Translations under genes and position numbers: made by a program
The notes under the pieces: model-generated
Seen by the model: only the letters and a program-made list of their open reading frames with translations
Told to the model about the DNA's origin: nothing
The model's database searches: none
Shown: in pieces, positions 7,708 to 14,830 of the stretch
Numbering within the stretch: position 1 is the first letter of the stretch
How the letters are laid out: every line of letters begins with the position of its first letter
NCBI GenBank assembly: GCA_013214715.1
Contig: JABSSB010000018.1
Coordinates: 1-24,774 of the forward strand
Direction: 5' to 3'
Length of the DNA stretch: 24,774 nucleotides
Origin: Paracoccaceae bacterium
Lineage (GTDB): Bacteria; Pseudomonadota; Alphaproteobacteria; Rhodobacterales; Rhodobacteraceae

Positions 7708-8903
7708 CACAGCACCTCAAAGAGGCCAGCCGCCCCCATGCCGCCGCCAACGCACATGGTGCAGACAACATATTTCACCCCGCGCCGTTTGCCTTCGATC
7801 AGCGCGTGGCCAACCATGCGCGCGCCCGACATGCCATAGGGGTGCCCGATGGAGATCGCGCCTCCATCGACATTCAGCAACTCATCCGGGATGCCCAGTG
7901 TGTCGCGGGAATAGATGACTTGCACGGCAAAGGCTTCGTTCAGCTCCCACAAACCGATGTCATCCATGCTCAACCCATGGGCCTTGAGCAGTTTCGGCAC
8001 GGCAAAAACAGGGCCGATGCCCATTTCATCCGGCTCACAACCTGCGGCCATCACACCAACGCAGCGGCCCAGCGGCTCCAAGCCCTTTTGCTCGGCCAAC
8101 TTCGCGTCCATCAGCACCGAGGCCGACGCGCCATCCGAAAGTTGCGAGGCATTGCCCGCCGTTATGAAACCGCCTTCTTTGACGTGGATGCCATCCTTGA
8201 AAACAGGCTTTAGGCCTGCCAGCGACTCTGCCGTGGTGCCGGGGCGGTTGCCTTCGTCCTTGGACAGCGTCACCGCATGATCGCTGATCTCGCCGGTTTC
8301 CTTGTTCTGAATTTTCATGATCGCGTCCATGGGCACGATCTCGGCATCGAAACGCCCGGCCTGCTGTGCCTCATGCGTGCGGGCCTGGCTTTGCGCGCCA
8401 TAGGCATCCTGCGCCTCCCGCGTCACGCCATAGCGTGCGGCGACGGTTTCGGCGGTTTCCAGCATGCTCATGTAAATCTCGGGCTTATGCTCTTTCAGCC
8501 AGGGATCGCGGTTCACGCGCATATCGGGCGTCTGCACGGTCGAAATGCTTTCAACCCCTGCGCCAATAACCACATCCATCCCGTCCTGCACCACCTGTTT
8601 GGACGCGGTGGCAATCGCCATCATCCCGCTGGCGCATTGGCGGTCGACGGACATGCCCGCAACTGTCACCGGCAAGCCCGCACGGATCGCTGTCTGACGC
8701 GCAATATTGCCGCCCTGAAAGCCCTGTTGCAGGGCCGAGCCCATGACGATGTCCTCGATCTCGGCGCCCTCCAATCCGGCGCGGCTGACCGCGTGGCTGA
8801 CGGCATGGGCCGCAAGCGCTTGTGGCGTAGTGGCATTGAACGCGCCGCGATAGGCCTTGCCAATCGGGGTGCGCGCGGTGGAGACGATCACGGCGTCACG
8901 CAT
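7707..8903 (-). CDS. Acetyl-CoA acyltransferase (thiolase family)
   Basis: Degradative thiolase, 398 residues, expected to cleave 3-ketoacyl-CoA with CoA to acetyl-CoA and a shortened acyl-CoA in the cytoplasm. All catalytic residues are visible: nucleophile Cys90 in RQCASGM, His354 in GGAISIGHPYGMSG, and Cys384 in CTMCVGGGMGAAG, the standard C-terminal motif. The opening AVIVSTARTPIGKAYRGAF is typical. The ATG at 8903 has TGGAGGA upstream and follows the SDR gene by 28 bp. It resembles FadA-type and branched-substrate thiolases more than the biosynthetic PhaA, but the exact chain-length preference cannot be read. With the SDR just upstream it supplies the last two steps of a beta-oxidation-like sequence. 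Confidence 0.93.
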   Translation of the reverse strand: MRDAVIVSTARTPIGKAYRGAFNATTPQALAAHAVSHAVSRAGLEGAEIEDIVMGSALQQGFQGGNIARQTAIRAGLPVTVAGMSVDRQCASGMMAIATASKQVVQDGMDVVIGAGVESISTVQTPDMRVNRDPWLKEHKPEIYMSMLETAETVAARYGVTREAQDAYGAQSQARTHEAQQAGRFDAEIVPMDAIMKIQNKETGEISDHAVTLSKDEGNRPGTTAESLAGLKPVFKDGIHVKEGGFITAGNASQLSDGASASVLMDAKLAEQKGLEPLGRCVGVMAAGCEPDEMGIGPVFAVPKLLKAHGLSMDDIGLWELNEAFAVQVIYSRDTLGIPDELLNVDGGAISIGHPYGMSGARMVGHALIEGKRRGVKYVVCTMCVGGGMGAAGLFEVL

Positions 8904-8931
8904 GGGAGTATCCTCCAGAAGATGCGGGGCC

Positions 8932-9858
8932 TCAGCCCCAGTTCAGATCCACGCCCAGGGCCTCGGCCGCGGAGCGTGCGTATTTTCGGGTTTGGGCAAA
9001 GGCATCCGGCATATCGGCTTGCCCGGTTGGGTCGGTAATCTTGTCCCAATGGGCGGCGACCTCTTCGGGGGTTACTTCGCCCGCGAAAGCCACGCCTTGG
9101 GTTTCATAGACCTTGGTGACGGCAAAGCTGCCTGCGCCTGCGCCAAGGATCACGCGGCTGGGGGCGTCATCTGACACCAGATATAGCAAGCCGGGCGTGA
9201 TCGTTTCGGGTTTCAGCAGGTCCAAAGCCACCTCGGGCAGCAGGCTTTCCGTCATCCGCGTGGCCGCCGTGGGGGCCAGCGTGTTTACGCGAATATCATC
9301 CCGCGCGCCTTCCAGATGCAGCACATTCATCAGCCCCATCATCGCGGCCTTGGCGGCGCCATAATTGCTTTGCCCGAAATTGCCATAAAGGCCCGAAGCC
9401 GAGGTCGTCAGCGCCACGCGCCCAAATTTCTGCGCCCGCATGATTGGCCAGACGGCATGGGTCACCGTGACGGTGCCCATCAGATGCACCTCAACCACCT
9501 TGCGGAAATCCTCGAGCGTCATTTTCGAAAACGTCTTGTCGCGCAGGATGCCGGCATTGTTGACGCAGATATCCACGCGGCCCCAACGGTCCATCGTGGT
9601 TTGAACCATGTCCGCCACGTCATTGGTTGAGGTCACGTCAGCACCATGCGCGATGGCGTCACCGCCCGCGTCGATGATCTCTTGCGCAACAGCTTCAGCC
9701 GCTGCCGAAGATCGCCCGGCCCCATCGGTGGCCACGCCCATATCATTGACCACCACGCGCGCCCCGCGCGCCGCCAGTCCCAGCGCGTGAGAGCGGCCCA
9801 AACCAGTGCCTGCCCCCGTGACAATCGCCACACGCCCGTCAAATCGGATCTCGCTCAA
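8932..9858 (-). CDS. SDR family oxidoreductase (17beta-HSD4/MFE-2-like)
   Basis: Short-chain dehydrogenase, 308 residues, longer than the basic 250-residue SDR. TGAGTGLG (14-21) binds the nucleotide, NNAG is at 100-103, and the catalytic set is Ser153, Tyr166 and Lys170 in SNYGAAK. The opening FDGRVAIVTGAGTGLGRSHAL and the Asp in VVVNDMG resemble the NAD-dependent dehydrogenase domain of peroxisomal multifunctional enzyme 2, which oxidises 3-hydroxyacyl-CoA. The start codon is TTG at 9858, supported by GGAGGGG four bases upstream; no better in-frame ATG or GTG lies before the Rossmann motif. It is the first gene of the minus-strand operon and diverges from the quinone oxidoreductase gene at 10050. 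I infer a 3-hydroxyacyl-CoA dehydrogenase role from its thiolase neighbour. Confidence 0.88.
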   Translation of the reverse strand: MSEIRFDGRVAIVTGAGTGLGRSHALGLAARGARVVVNDMGVATDGAGRSSAAAEAVAQEIIDAGGDAIAHGADVTSTNDVADMVQTTMDRWGRVDICVNNAGILRDKTFSKMTLEDFRKVVEVHLMGTVTVTHAVWPIMRAQKFGRVALTTSASGLYGNFGQSNYGAAKAAMMGLMNVLHLEGARDDIRVNTLAPTAATRMTESLLPEVALDLLKPETITPGLLYLVSDDAPSRVILGAGAGSFAVTKVYETQGVAFAGEVTPEEVAAHWDKITDPTGQADMPDAFAQTRKYARSAAEALGVDLNWG

Positions 9859-10009
9859 CAGCCCCTCCCCTGGCTGAATAGCCTATTGCGACAGATGGTT
9901 ATTGCCCGCCCTTTTCGGCGTGGCGCAGCGGCCCAAAATGTCGCACTTCCCGAAAGCTACACCTCAATGAGCAATTGACAACAGCCCCCCTGCCTCCAAT
10001 TTTGCCATG

Positions 10010-10032
10010 ACGTTGCGAGACTTCGGCAACGT
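10010..10032. promoter_or_regulatory. Inverted repeat in divergent promoter region (candidate operator)
   Basis: ACGTTGC (10010-10016) and GCAACGT (10026-10032) form a perfect 7-bp inverted repeat separated by nine bases, 18 bp before the ATG of the oxidoreductase gene. The 191-bp gap 9859-10049 must hold promoters for both divergent units. The spacing suits a dimeric regulator, but no known site is identified. A hairpin in the mRNA leader is the alternative. Confidence 0.4.
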
Positions 10033-10049
10033 GCGAGGGAGGATAAGAC

Positions 10050-11045
10050 ATGAAAGCGATGCTCAGCACTGCCGTGGGCGGGCCAGAGACACTTGAGCTG
10101 ACGGAGCTTGAGACACCACAGCCACGCAAGGGGCAGCTGCTGCTGCGCGTGCATGCGGCGGGGGTGAACTTCCCCGATACGCTGATCATTCGCGATCTGT
10201 ATCAGATGAAACCGCCGCGCCCCTTTGCGCCGGGTGGTGAGGTGGCCGGAGAGGTTGAGGCCATTGGCGACGGCGTCGAGGGATTTGCCGTGGGCGACCG
10301 CGTGCTGGCGTTGACCGGGCATGGTGGCTTTGCCAGCCATATTTGCGTGCCCAAGGCCGCGGCCTTCAAAATCCCCGATGGGATGCCCTATGAGGATGCG
10401 GCCACCTTCATCTTTACCTATGGCACATCCTACCATGCCCTAAAGGATCGCGCGCAGATCAAAGCCGGGGAAAGCCTGTTCATTCTGGGCGCCGCAGGCG
10501 GCGTCGGAGCTGCCGCGATTGAACTGGGCAAGGCCGCCGGAGCCAAAGTCATCGCCGGTGTGTCGAGCCAGGACAAGGCCGATTTCTGCCGCGAGATCGG
10601 CGCCGATGAGGTGCTGATCTACCCACGCGAGATGGATCGCGACGCGCAAAAGGCGCTGTCAAAAGAGGTCAAATCGCTGGCCGGGCCGGATGGTGTTGAT
10701 GTGGTCTATGATGCGGTGGGCGGCGATTACGCCGAACCCGCGATCCGCGCGCTGGCCTGGACAGGGCGGTTTCTGGTCGTGGGATTCCCTGCGGGCATCC
10801 CGAAGATTCCGCTGAACCTGACCTTGCTCAAAGGCAGTCAGATTGTCGGCGTCTTCTGGGGCGCGCATACGATGCGCGAGCCGCAAGCGCATGCTCAGAA
10901 CATGGCCGAATTGTTTGCGCTTTATGCAGATGGCAAGGTCAAGCCGCGCATCTCGGCCCGCTATGGCCTGGCGGATGTGCCCACGGCGCTGACCGACATG
11001 GCCGAGCGGCGTCTGCTGGGCAAAGCCGTCATCACAATCGATTAA
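10050..11045 (+). CDS. NADPH:quinone oxidoreductase family protein (zinc-independent MDR)
   Basis: Medium-chain dehydrogenase/reductase of the quinone oxidoreductase class, 331 residues. The N-terminal GroES-like domain runs to about 120 and includes AAGVNFPDTLIIRDLYQMKP and PFAPGGEVAGEV, typical of this class. The zinc ligands of alcohol dehydrogenases are absent. The Rossmann motif GAAGGVG lies at 147-153. It should use NADPH to reduce quinones or enoyl/enone substrates in the cytoplasm. GAGGGAGGA sits shortly before the ATG. It is transcribed away from the SDR-thiolase operon and shares its regulatory gap, so it may be co-regulated as an enoyl reductase-like enzyme of the same pathway. Its stop overlaps that of the convergent phosphatase gene within one TTAA. 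Confidence 0.9.
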   Translation: MKAMLSTAVGGPETLELTELETPQPRKGQLLLRVHAAGVNFPDTLIIRDLYQMKPPRPFAPGGEVAGEVEAIGDGVEGFAVGDRVLALTGHGGFASHICVPKAAAFKIPDGMPYEDAATFIFTYGTSYHALKDRAQIKAGESLFILGAAGGVGAAAIELGKAAGAKVIAGVSSQDKADFCREIGADEVLIYPREMDRDAQKALSKEVKSLAGPDGVDVVYDAVGGDYAEPAIRALAWTGRFLVVGFPAGIPKIPLNLTLLKGSQIVGVFWGAHTMREPQAHAQNMAELFALYADGKVKPRISARYGLADVPTALTDMAERRLLGKAVITID

Positions 11046-11701
11046 AGCCCGGCCAGATGCGTGACCTCATTGAATCCGCGCAGATCATAGCCGTCGGGCG
11101 TGATCACCAGCCGCGAGATCGATCCGTTTTCCGCGCCGATAAAGGCCGAAGGCGCGGCGCCCGTCGCTGTGGCCAGCACCATGCCGATCACGCCGCCATG
11201 CACCACCGCCGCAACGGTTTGATCGCTGTGGCGTGCGGCAATGCCATGCAAGGCCCTCATAACGCGACGTCGCAGGGTCTGGGCGGTTTCGGCGCCGGGG
11301 ATCTCTCCCCAATCCTGCCGGGTGCGGGCACGCAGGGCGGCGGGGTCGCGATTGGCGGTCTTTATACGATAGAGCCCCCCTTCCCAATCGCCCAGAAATA
11401 CTTCCCGCAAATCTGGCGCTTCAATCGGTGCCAGACCATGCGACGCCGCCAGCGGGGCCGCCGTCTGATGGGTGCGCTGCAGCGATGTGACATAGATGGC
11501 CGCAAGCGGCGCGTCTTGCAGCGCAACCGCCGCGCGCTCGGCCTGCGCGTGACCGACAGGCAGCAGTTCAGGGTCGCCATGCCCGTCTTTGAGGGCAAAT
11601 GGCGCATCGGGCCGGGCCGGAATGGTCTGGCCGTGGCGGATCAACACAATTGTGCAACTGCCCGTTGGAGCGGAATATTTATGCTGGTGGAATTCGGCCA
11701 T
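11042..11701 (-). CDS. Histidine phosphatase family protein
   Basis: Branch 1 histidine phosphatase, 219 residues, with a complete catalytic set. RHGQ is at 22-25 (VLIRHGQTI), the second arginine is in SLQRTHQTA, the acidic group is in LREVFLGDWEGG, and the second histidine is in VVHGGVIGMV. This is the set of cofactor-independent phosphatases of the phosphoglycerate mutase/CobC/SixA type, acting in the cytoplasm on small phosphoesters or phosphoproteins. The substrate cannot be told. It contrasts with the other family member at 6035-6703, which lacks the second histidine. It is divergent from the MaoC-like gene with only 41 bp between starts and convergent with the oxidoreductase gene, with overlapping stops. 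Confidence 0.9.
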   Translation of the reverse strand: MAEFHQHKYSAPTGSCTIVLIRHGQTIPARPDAPFALKDGHGDPELLPVGHAQAERAAVALQDAPLAAIYVTSLQRTHQTAAPLAASHGLAPIEAPDLREVFLGDWEGGLYRIKTANRDPAALRARTRQDWGEIPGAETAQTLRRRVMRALHGIAARHSDQTVAAVVHGGVIGMVLATATGAAPSAFIGAENGSISRLVITPDGYDLRGFNEVTHLAGL

Positions 11702-11742
11702 GACTGCCCCCGGAACGTCCTATGTCAGACAGGAGTGCCGCA

Positions 11743-12207
11743 ATGAACGCATTGTCACAAGCCCATGAAAAGCTTTTGCCACTGGTTGGTCAGGAGATCG
11801 GCCTGTCGGACTGGTTCGATATCGACCAGACCCGCATCGACCGCTTTGCCAGCCTGACTGAGGATGAGCAATTCATCCATATCGACCCGGCCCGCGCCGC
11901 AAAAGAGACACCGTTTGGCGGCACCATAGCGCATGGCTTTCTGACCCTGTCGATGGCCAGCGCGATGGCCTATCAGGTCTTTCCCGCGCTGGAAGGACAA
12001 AGCGCGTCGATCAATTACGGCTTTGACAAGATTCGCTTTGTCGCGCCCGTGCGCGCAGGGTCGCGCATACGCGGGCGGTTCACGCTTATGGATGTGCAAA
12101 AACGCTCAGAGGCAGAGTTGCTGCGGAAACACGCTTTGGTGGTAGAAATTGGCCAAGTGGACAAACCAGCCCTTGTCGCCGAGTGGCTTTCACTGACAGT
12201 GTTCTAG
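11743..12207 (+). CDS. MaoC/NodN-like hot-dog dehydratase
   Basis: Hot-dog fold protein of the MaoC dehydratase family, 154 residues, close to the NodN-like single-domain (R)-specific enoyl-CoA hydratases. The hydratase motif is visible as DEQFIHIDPARA (Asp41, His46), followed by TPFGGTIAHGFLTLS, the usual loop lining the acyl-CoA tunnel. It would hydrate trans-2-enoyl-CoA to (R)-3-hydroxyacyl-CoA. I start at 11743 because CAGGAG lies seven bases upstream; the in-frame ATG at 11722 lacks a ribosome-binding site and carries an atypical N-terminus. A role beside the acyl-CoA catabolism genes 2 kb away is possible, but it is a separate transcription unit. No terminator hairpin is visible after it. 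Confidence 0.88.
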   Translation: MNALSQAHEKLLPLVGQEIGLSDWFDIDQTRIDRFASLTEDEQFIHIDPARAAKETPFGGTIAHGFLTLSMASAMAYQVFPALEGQSASINYGFDKIRFVAPVRAGSRIRGRFTLMDVQKRSEAELLRKHALVVEIGQVDKPALVAEWLSLTVF

Positions 12208-12220
12208 AATGGTTCGTGAT

Positions 12221-12249
12221 GTGACTTACGTTGACGTGTCAAGTGTAAG
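12221..12249 (+). promoter_or_regulatory. Candidate regulated promoter of aroQ-luxR
   Basis: A -35-like GTGACT (12221-12226) and -10-like TGTAAG (12244-12249) are 17 bases apart. The spacer holds ACGTTGACGT and, overlapping it, TTGAC-GT-GTCAA, which are palindromic. An operator inside the spacer is the layout used by MerR-type regulators; the ACGT-N2-ACGT core recalls sites of MerR-family regulators of acyl-CoA catabolism. This was found by eye only, and each hexamer matches consensus at four of six positions. Confidence 0.35.
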
Positions 12250-12300
12250 GACTGACCGTGCCCGACGATGTGACGGTTCACGTTCCGGTAAAGGGCTGAG

Positions 12301-12747
12301 ATGACTTCAATACTTGTTCTGAACGGACCAAATCTGAACTTGTTGGGCCAAAGGCAGCCCGAGATTTATGGCGCAACGACGCTCGCCATGATCGAGGAGC
12401 GCTGCGTAAGCCATGGTGCAGCCTTGGGGCTGACTGTCATCTGCGCACAATCGAACCATGAAGGCGTTCTGATTGACCATATTCACGCCGCCCGCGACGA
12501 CGCGTCAGGGCTGGTGATCAATGCCGGCGCCTATACCCATACCTCACTGGCTTTGGCCGATGCGGTTGCGTCTGTCGCCCTGCCCATGGTCGAGGTGCAT
12601 CTGTCCAATATCCATGCCCGCGAAAGCTTTCGCCATCATTCCTATCTGGCTCTCGTCGCTTTGGGCCAGATTGCAGGGTTTGGTGCCAAGGGCTATGATC
12701 TGGCGCTAGACGCGCTGGCCGCACATCTGGAGGTCGCTCAACCATGA
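12301..12747 (+). CDS. aroQ: 3-dehydroquinate dehydratase, type II
   Basis: Type II dehydroquinase, 148 residues, the usual length. It converts 3-dehydroquinate to 3-dehydroshikimate, the third step of the shikimate pathway to aromatic amino acids, and normally works as a dodecamer. Diagnostic motifs are LNGPNLNLLG (7-16), the catalytic tyrosine Tyr23 in EIYG, SNHEG (51-55), NAGAYTHTS (74-82), and EVHLSNIHARE with His100. The ATG at 12301 follows AAAGGGCTGAG. The stop overlaps the start of the downstream LuxR-type gene (ATGA, 12744-12747), so the two are almost certainly co-translated. That makes a biosynthetic enzyme the leader of a regulator gene. Confidence 0.97.
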   Translation: MTSILVLNGPNLNLLGQRQPEIYGATTLAMIEERCVSHGAALGLTVICAQSNHEGVLIDHIHAARDDASGLVINAGAYTHTSLALADAVASVALPMVEVHLSNIHARESFRHHSYLALVALGQIAGFGAKGYDLALDALAAHLEVAQP

Positions 12748-13514
12748 CAAAGAAATCCAAAAACATTCTGGATTATCTGCATTTCGCGACCCATGCGCCC
12801 AATCTTGAAGAGCTGTGGGCAGAACACACGTCTTTTATGGCGGGATATGGATTTGACCGGCTGATCTATGGCTGCACCATGTTCAAGACGCAGACTTCTT
12901 TGGGGGATCCGGATGATTTCGTGATCCTCACGAACCATGACCCGGCCTATGTGCACGAATTCATGGATGGTGGGCTGTTCCTGCATGCACCGATGACAAC
13001 CTGGGCTGCGCGCAGCGAAGGCGCGGCGAGCTGGCGTAAGATACGCGAAGTCATGGCGGACGTGCCCGCCACGCCAGACCTGATCCGGCTGAATGATGTC
13101 AATCAGCGCATGGGCGTTTTGCAGGGGTATACGATCAGCTTCAAATCTGTTTCGAGCCGGATCAAAGCCCTGATATCGCTTTGTGGCGAAGCTCAGATGA
13201 GCGCAGAGGAGGTCGACGCGGTCTGGCGCGAGCATGGCTATGATTTGATCCTTGTGAACAATGTGGTTCACCTCAAGATCCTGTCCCTGCCCTATGCGCC
13301 GCCAAACCGGTCCCTGACCAAGCGACAGCGCGAGGCCTTGCAATGGGTTAGCGACGGGAAGACCACACAGGATATCGCGATGCTGATGGGTCTGACGGCA
13401 GCAACGGTGGAAAAGCATCTGCGCCTTGCGCGCGACAGCTTGTCGGTGGAGACCACCGCTCAGGCGGTCATGAAAGCGTCGCTACACAACCAAATGTATA
13501 TTTTGGAAACATAA
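12744..13514 (+). CDS. LuxR-family regulator with autoinducer-binding domain (LuxR solo)
   Basis: Two-domain LuxR-type regulator of 256 residues. An autoinducer-binding domain covers about 15-170, and a LuxR/GerE helix-turn-helix covers about 189-245 (LTKRQREALQWVSDGKTTQDIA, with TAATVEKHL as recognition helix). No luxI-type synthase is in the window, so it looks like a solo here. By eye against TraR/LasR, the pocket Trp after the first helix is Tyr69, the next aromatic is Phe73, and the Asp-Pro that hydrogen-bonds the AHL amide is Ala82-Pro83; only the later Trp (Trp97) is kept. It may therefore sense something other than a standard AHL. The ATG overlaps the aroQ stop by 4 bp. After its TAA there is a 7-bp inverted repeat, but no T-run. 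Confidence 0.9.
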   Translation: MTKKSKNILDYLHFATHAPNLEELWAEHTSFMAGYGFDRLIYGCTMFKTQTSLGDPDDFVILTNHDPAYVHEFMDGGLFLHAPMTTWAARSEGAASWRKIREVMADVPATPDLIRLNDVNQRMGVLQGYTISFKSVSSRIKALISLCGEAQMSAEEVDAVWREHGYDLILVNNVVHLKILSLPYAPPNRSLTKRQREALQWVSDGKTTQDIAMLMGLTAATVEKHLRLARDSLSVETTAQAVMKASLHNQMYILET

Positions 13515-13603
13515 TTCCGGCTTTCAAATTGCGGAATTTGGGCAACAGTAAGGTTTTCCTGACTACACTCTCACGTGAAAGTTAAGCAAGTTGTAATCGT
13601 TCC

Positions 13604-13713
13604 GTGAGTGGTGGCTTTGGCTATGGAACATCGGTGATTGACCCCTGAGATTGCAGGGCTCTCTGATCCGGTCGGCATCGCAGTGTATAGTCCGCTGTCG
13701 ATGCCGATTTTTT
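13604..13713 (+). ncRNA. Candidate small RNA ending in an intrinsic terminator
   Basis: A possible transcript of about 110 bases. A -10-like TGTAAT (13592-13597) with a weak -35-like CTCACG (13570-13575) would start it near 13604. It contains a CCCTG/CAGGG hairpin at 13643-13658 and ends in a strong terminator stem with six Ts at 13708-13713. I do not recognise any known family; it lacks the SRP RNA tetraloop and a tmRNA-like structure. It could instead be just the 3' untranslated tail of the luxR-type mRNA. Confidence 0.3.
13672..13713 (+). terminator. Intrinsic terminator (plus strand, first)
   Basis: Stem TCGGCATCG (13672-13680) pairs with CGATGCCGA (13699-13707). Inner CAG/CTG pairs shorten the loop, and a T-run follows at 13708-13713. 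It lies 158 bases after the luxR-type stop. Confidence 0.8.
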
Positions 13714-13769
13714 GTGACCTGGTGATCGGTGTCTTTGTCGCGGTGAAGCAATAGGTTCAGAAAAAGCTT

Positions 13770-13803
13770 GGGCGGTCTATGCGGGTCATAGATCGCCCTT
13801 TTT
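13770..13803 (+). terminator. Intrinsic terminator (plus strand, second; possibly bidirectional)
   Basis: A 12-bp stem with one G-T pair, GGGCGGTCTATG (13770-13781) and CATAGATCGCCC (13787-13798), has a 5-base loop and a T-run at 13799-13803. An A-run (13761-13765) just upstream gives a T-run on the other strand, so it may also back up termination of tsf. Confidence 0.8.
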
Positions 13804-13824
13804 ATGCGCCATTGCCGCACCAAC

Positions 13825-13852
13825 AAAAAAGGGCCGGCCTTTTGGCCAGCCC
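13825..13852 (-). terminator. tsf: Intrinsic terminator of the rpsB-tsf operon
   Basis: Read on the minus strand, the stem GGGCTGGCC / GGCCGGCCC (13831-13852, one mismatch, loop AAAA) is followed by six Ts (13825-13830). It lies 25 bases after the tsf stop. An opposite-strand TTTT after the stem makes it partly bidirectional. Confidence 0.9.
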
Positions 13853-13876
13853 TTTTCAGGATTTTTGTAGCGGGGC

Positions 13877-14752
13877 TTAGCCCTGTGCGGCTTTCGCCAC
13901 CTCGGCTGCGAAATCTTCTTCTTTCTTCTCGATGCCTTCGCCGACTTCCAGACGCACAAAGCCCGTCACTTCGACACCGGCCTCTTTCGCGGCGGCGCCA
14001 ACGGTCAGGTCGGGGTTCACCACAAAGGCCTGGTTCAGCAGAGTCGATTCGGCGACAAACTTCTTCATGCGGCCGATGATCATCTTCTCGATGACCTGCT
14101 CCGGCTTGCCGGATTCGCGCGCGATGTCCATCTGGACCTGCTTTTCCTTCTCGACCACGGCCGGGTCCAGATCGTCTTCGGACAGGGCAGCGGGGTTCAC
14201 GGCGGCGATGTGCATCGCAACCTGCTTGCCGAACGCCTCGTTATCGCCCGACAGTGCAACCAGAACGCCGATCTTGCCCATGCCCGGCACAACCGCGTTG
14301 TGCACATAGGTTACAACCGACGCGCCTTCGAGCGCGGCCATGCGGCGCAGCGACATGTTTTCGCCGATGGTCGCGATCTTGTCGGTCAGGGTTTCCGACA
14401 CGGTCTTGTCACCCAGCGAGGCATTCGCGAGCTCTTCCACAGTCGACACGCCGATAGCAGCTGTGGCGAATTTGCCGACCATTTCCTGGAATTCGGCGTT
14501 CTTGGCCACGAAGTCGGTTTCCGAGTTCACTTCAACCGCGACACCTTTGCCACCATCGACCAGAACTGCCACCAGACCTTCGGCGGCGGTGCGGCCGGAT
14601 TTCTTGGCGGCTTTGGCCAGGCCCTTGGTGCGCAGCCAATCCACGGCTTCGTCCATGTTGCCTTCGGTTTCCGTCAACGCCTTCTTGGCGTCCATCATGC
14701 CTGCGCCGGTGGTGTCGCGCAGTTCTTTGACCATTGCTGCAGTGATTGCCAT
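13877..14752 (-). CDS. tsf: Elongation factor Ts
   Basis: Guanine-nucleotide exchange factor that releases GDP from EF-Tu in the cytoplasm, 291 residues, the usual bacterial length. The N-terminal UBA-like domain is clear (MVKELRDTTGAGMMDAKKAL near 7-26). The EF-Tu-contacting core follows with VEVNSETDFVAKN, the hallmark TDFVA motif, then two alpha/beta subdomains including MHIAAVNPAAL. I start at MAITAAMV (14752), which has GAGGAGA upstream; the frame extends 18 codons further but with no family similarity. It sits 78 bp behind rpsB, a near-universal pairing. That gap contains a weak TGTCA/TGACA hairpin (14808-14823) but no T-run, so co-transcription is expected. Confidence 0.98.
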   Translation of the reverse strand: MAITAAMVKELRDTTGAGMMDAKKALTETEGNMDEAVDWLRTKGLAKAAKKSGRTAAEGLVAVLVDGGKGVAVEVNSETDFVAKNAEFQEMVGKFATAAIGVSTVEELANASLGDKTVSETLTDKIATIGENMSLRRMAALEGASVVTYVHNAVVPGMGKIGVLVALSGDNEAFGKQVAMHIAAVNPAALSEDDLDPAVVEKEKQVQMDIARESGKPEQVIEKMIIGRMKKFVAESTLLNQAFVVNPDLTVGAAAKEAGVEVTGFVRLEVGEGIEKKEEDFAAEVAKAAQG

Positions 14753-14830
14753 CTGGTCTCTCCTCAAATGGTATTTGCCTTCGGGGCGGGTCTTACCCCA
14801 CCCCATATGTCATTTACGTGACAGCGGGCC

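Larger units (their letters stand above)
13515..13876. other. Gene-free stretch rich in hairpins between luxR-type gene and tsf
   Basis: No credible protein gene lies in these 362 bp. From left to right it holds: an inverted repeat AATTCCG/CGGAATT (13513-13538) on the luxR-type stop; CTCACG/CGTGAG (13570-13575, 13603-13608); CCCTG/CAGGG (13643-13647, 13654-13658); a plus-strand intrinsic terminator (13672-13713); a second one (13770-13803); and the minus-strand terminator of tsf (13825-13852). Two plus-strand terminators 57 bases apart and far from the luxR-type stop suggest a small RNA here. Confidence 0.7.

Noticed and set aside
11042..11045. Overlapping stops of convergent genes (TTAA), and the similar overlap at 18276-18279
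   Set aside because: Ordinary in compact genomes; both genes at each site are complete and well supported.
13582..13596. Second CtrA-like site (TTAA-N7-GTAA) in the luxR-tsf gap
   Set aside because: One half has a mismatch and there is no promoter geometry; a single degenerate site is weak evidence.
13563..13826. 87-codon minus-strand open frame in the luxR-tsf gap
   Set aside because: It spans two strong hairpin terminators and part of the third, and lacks a ribosome site and recognisable motifs.
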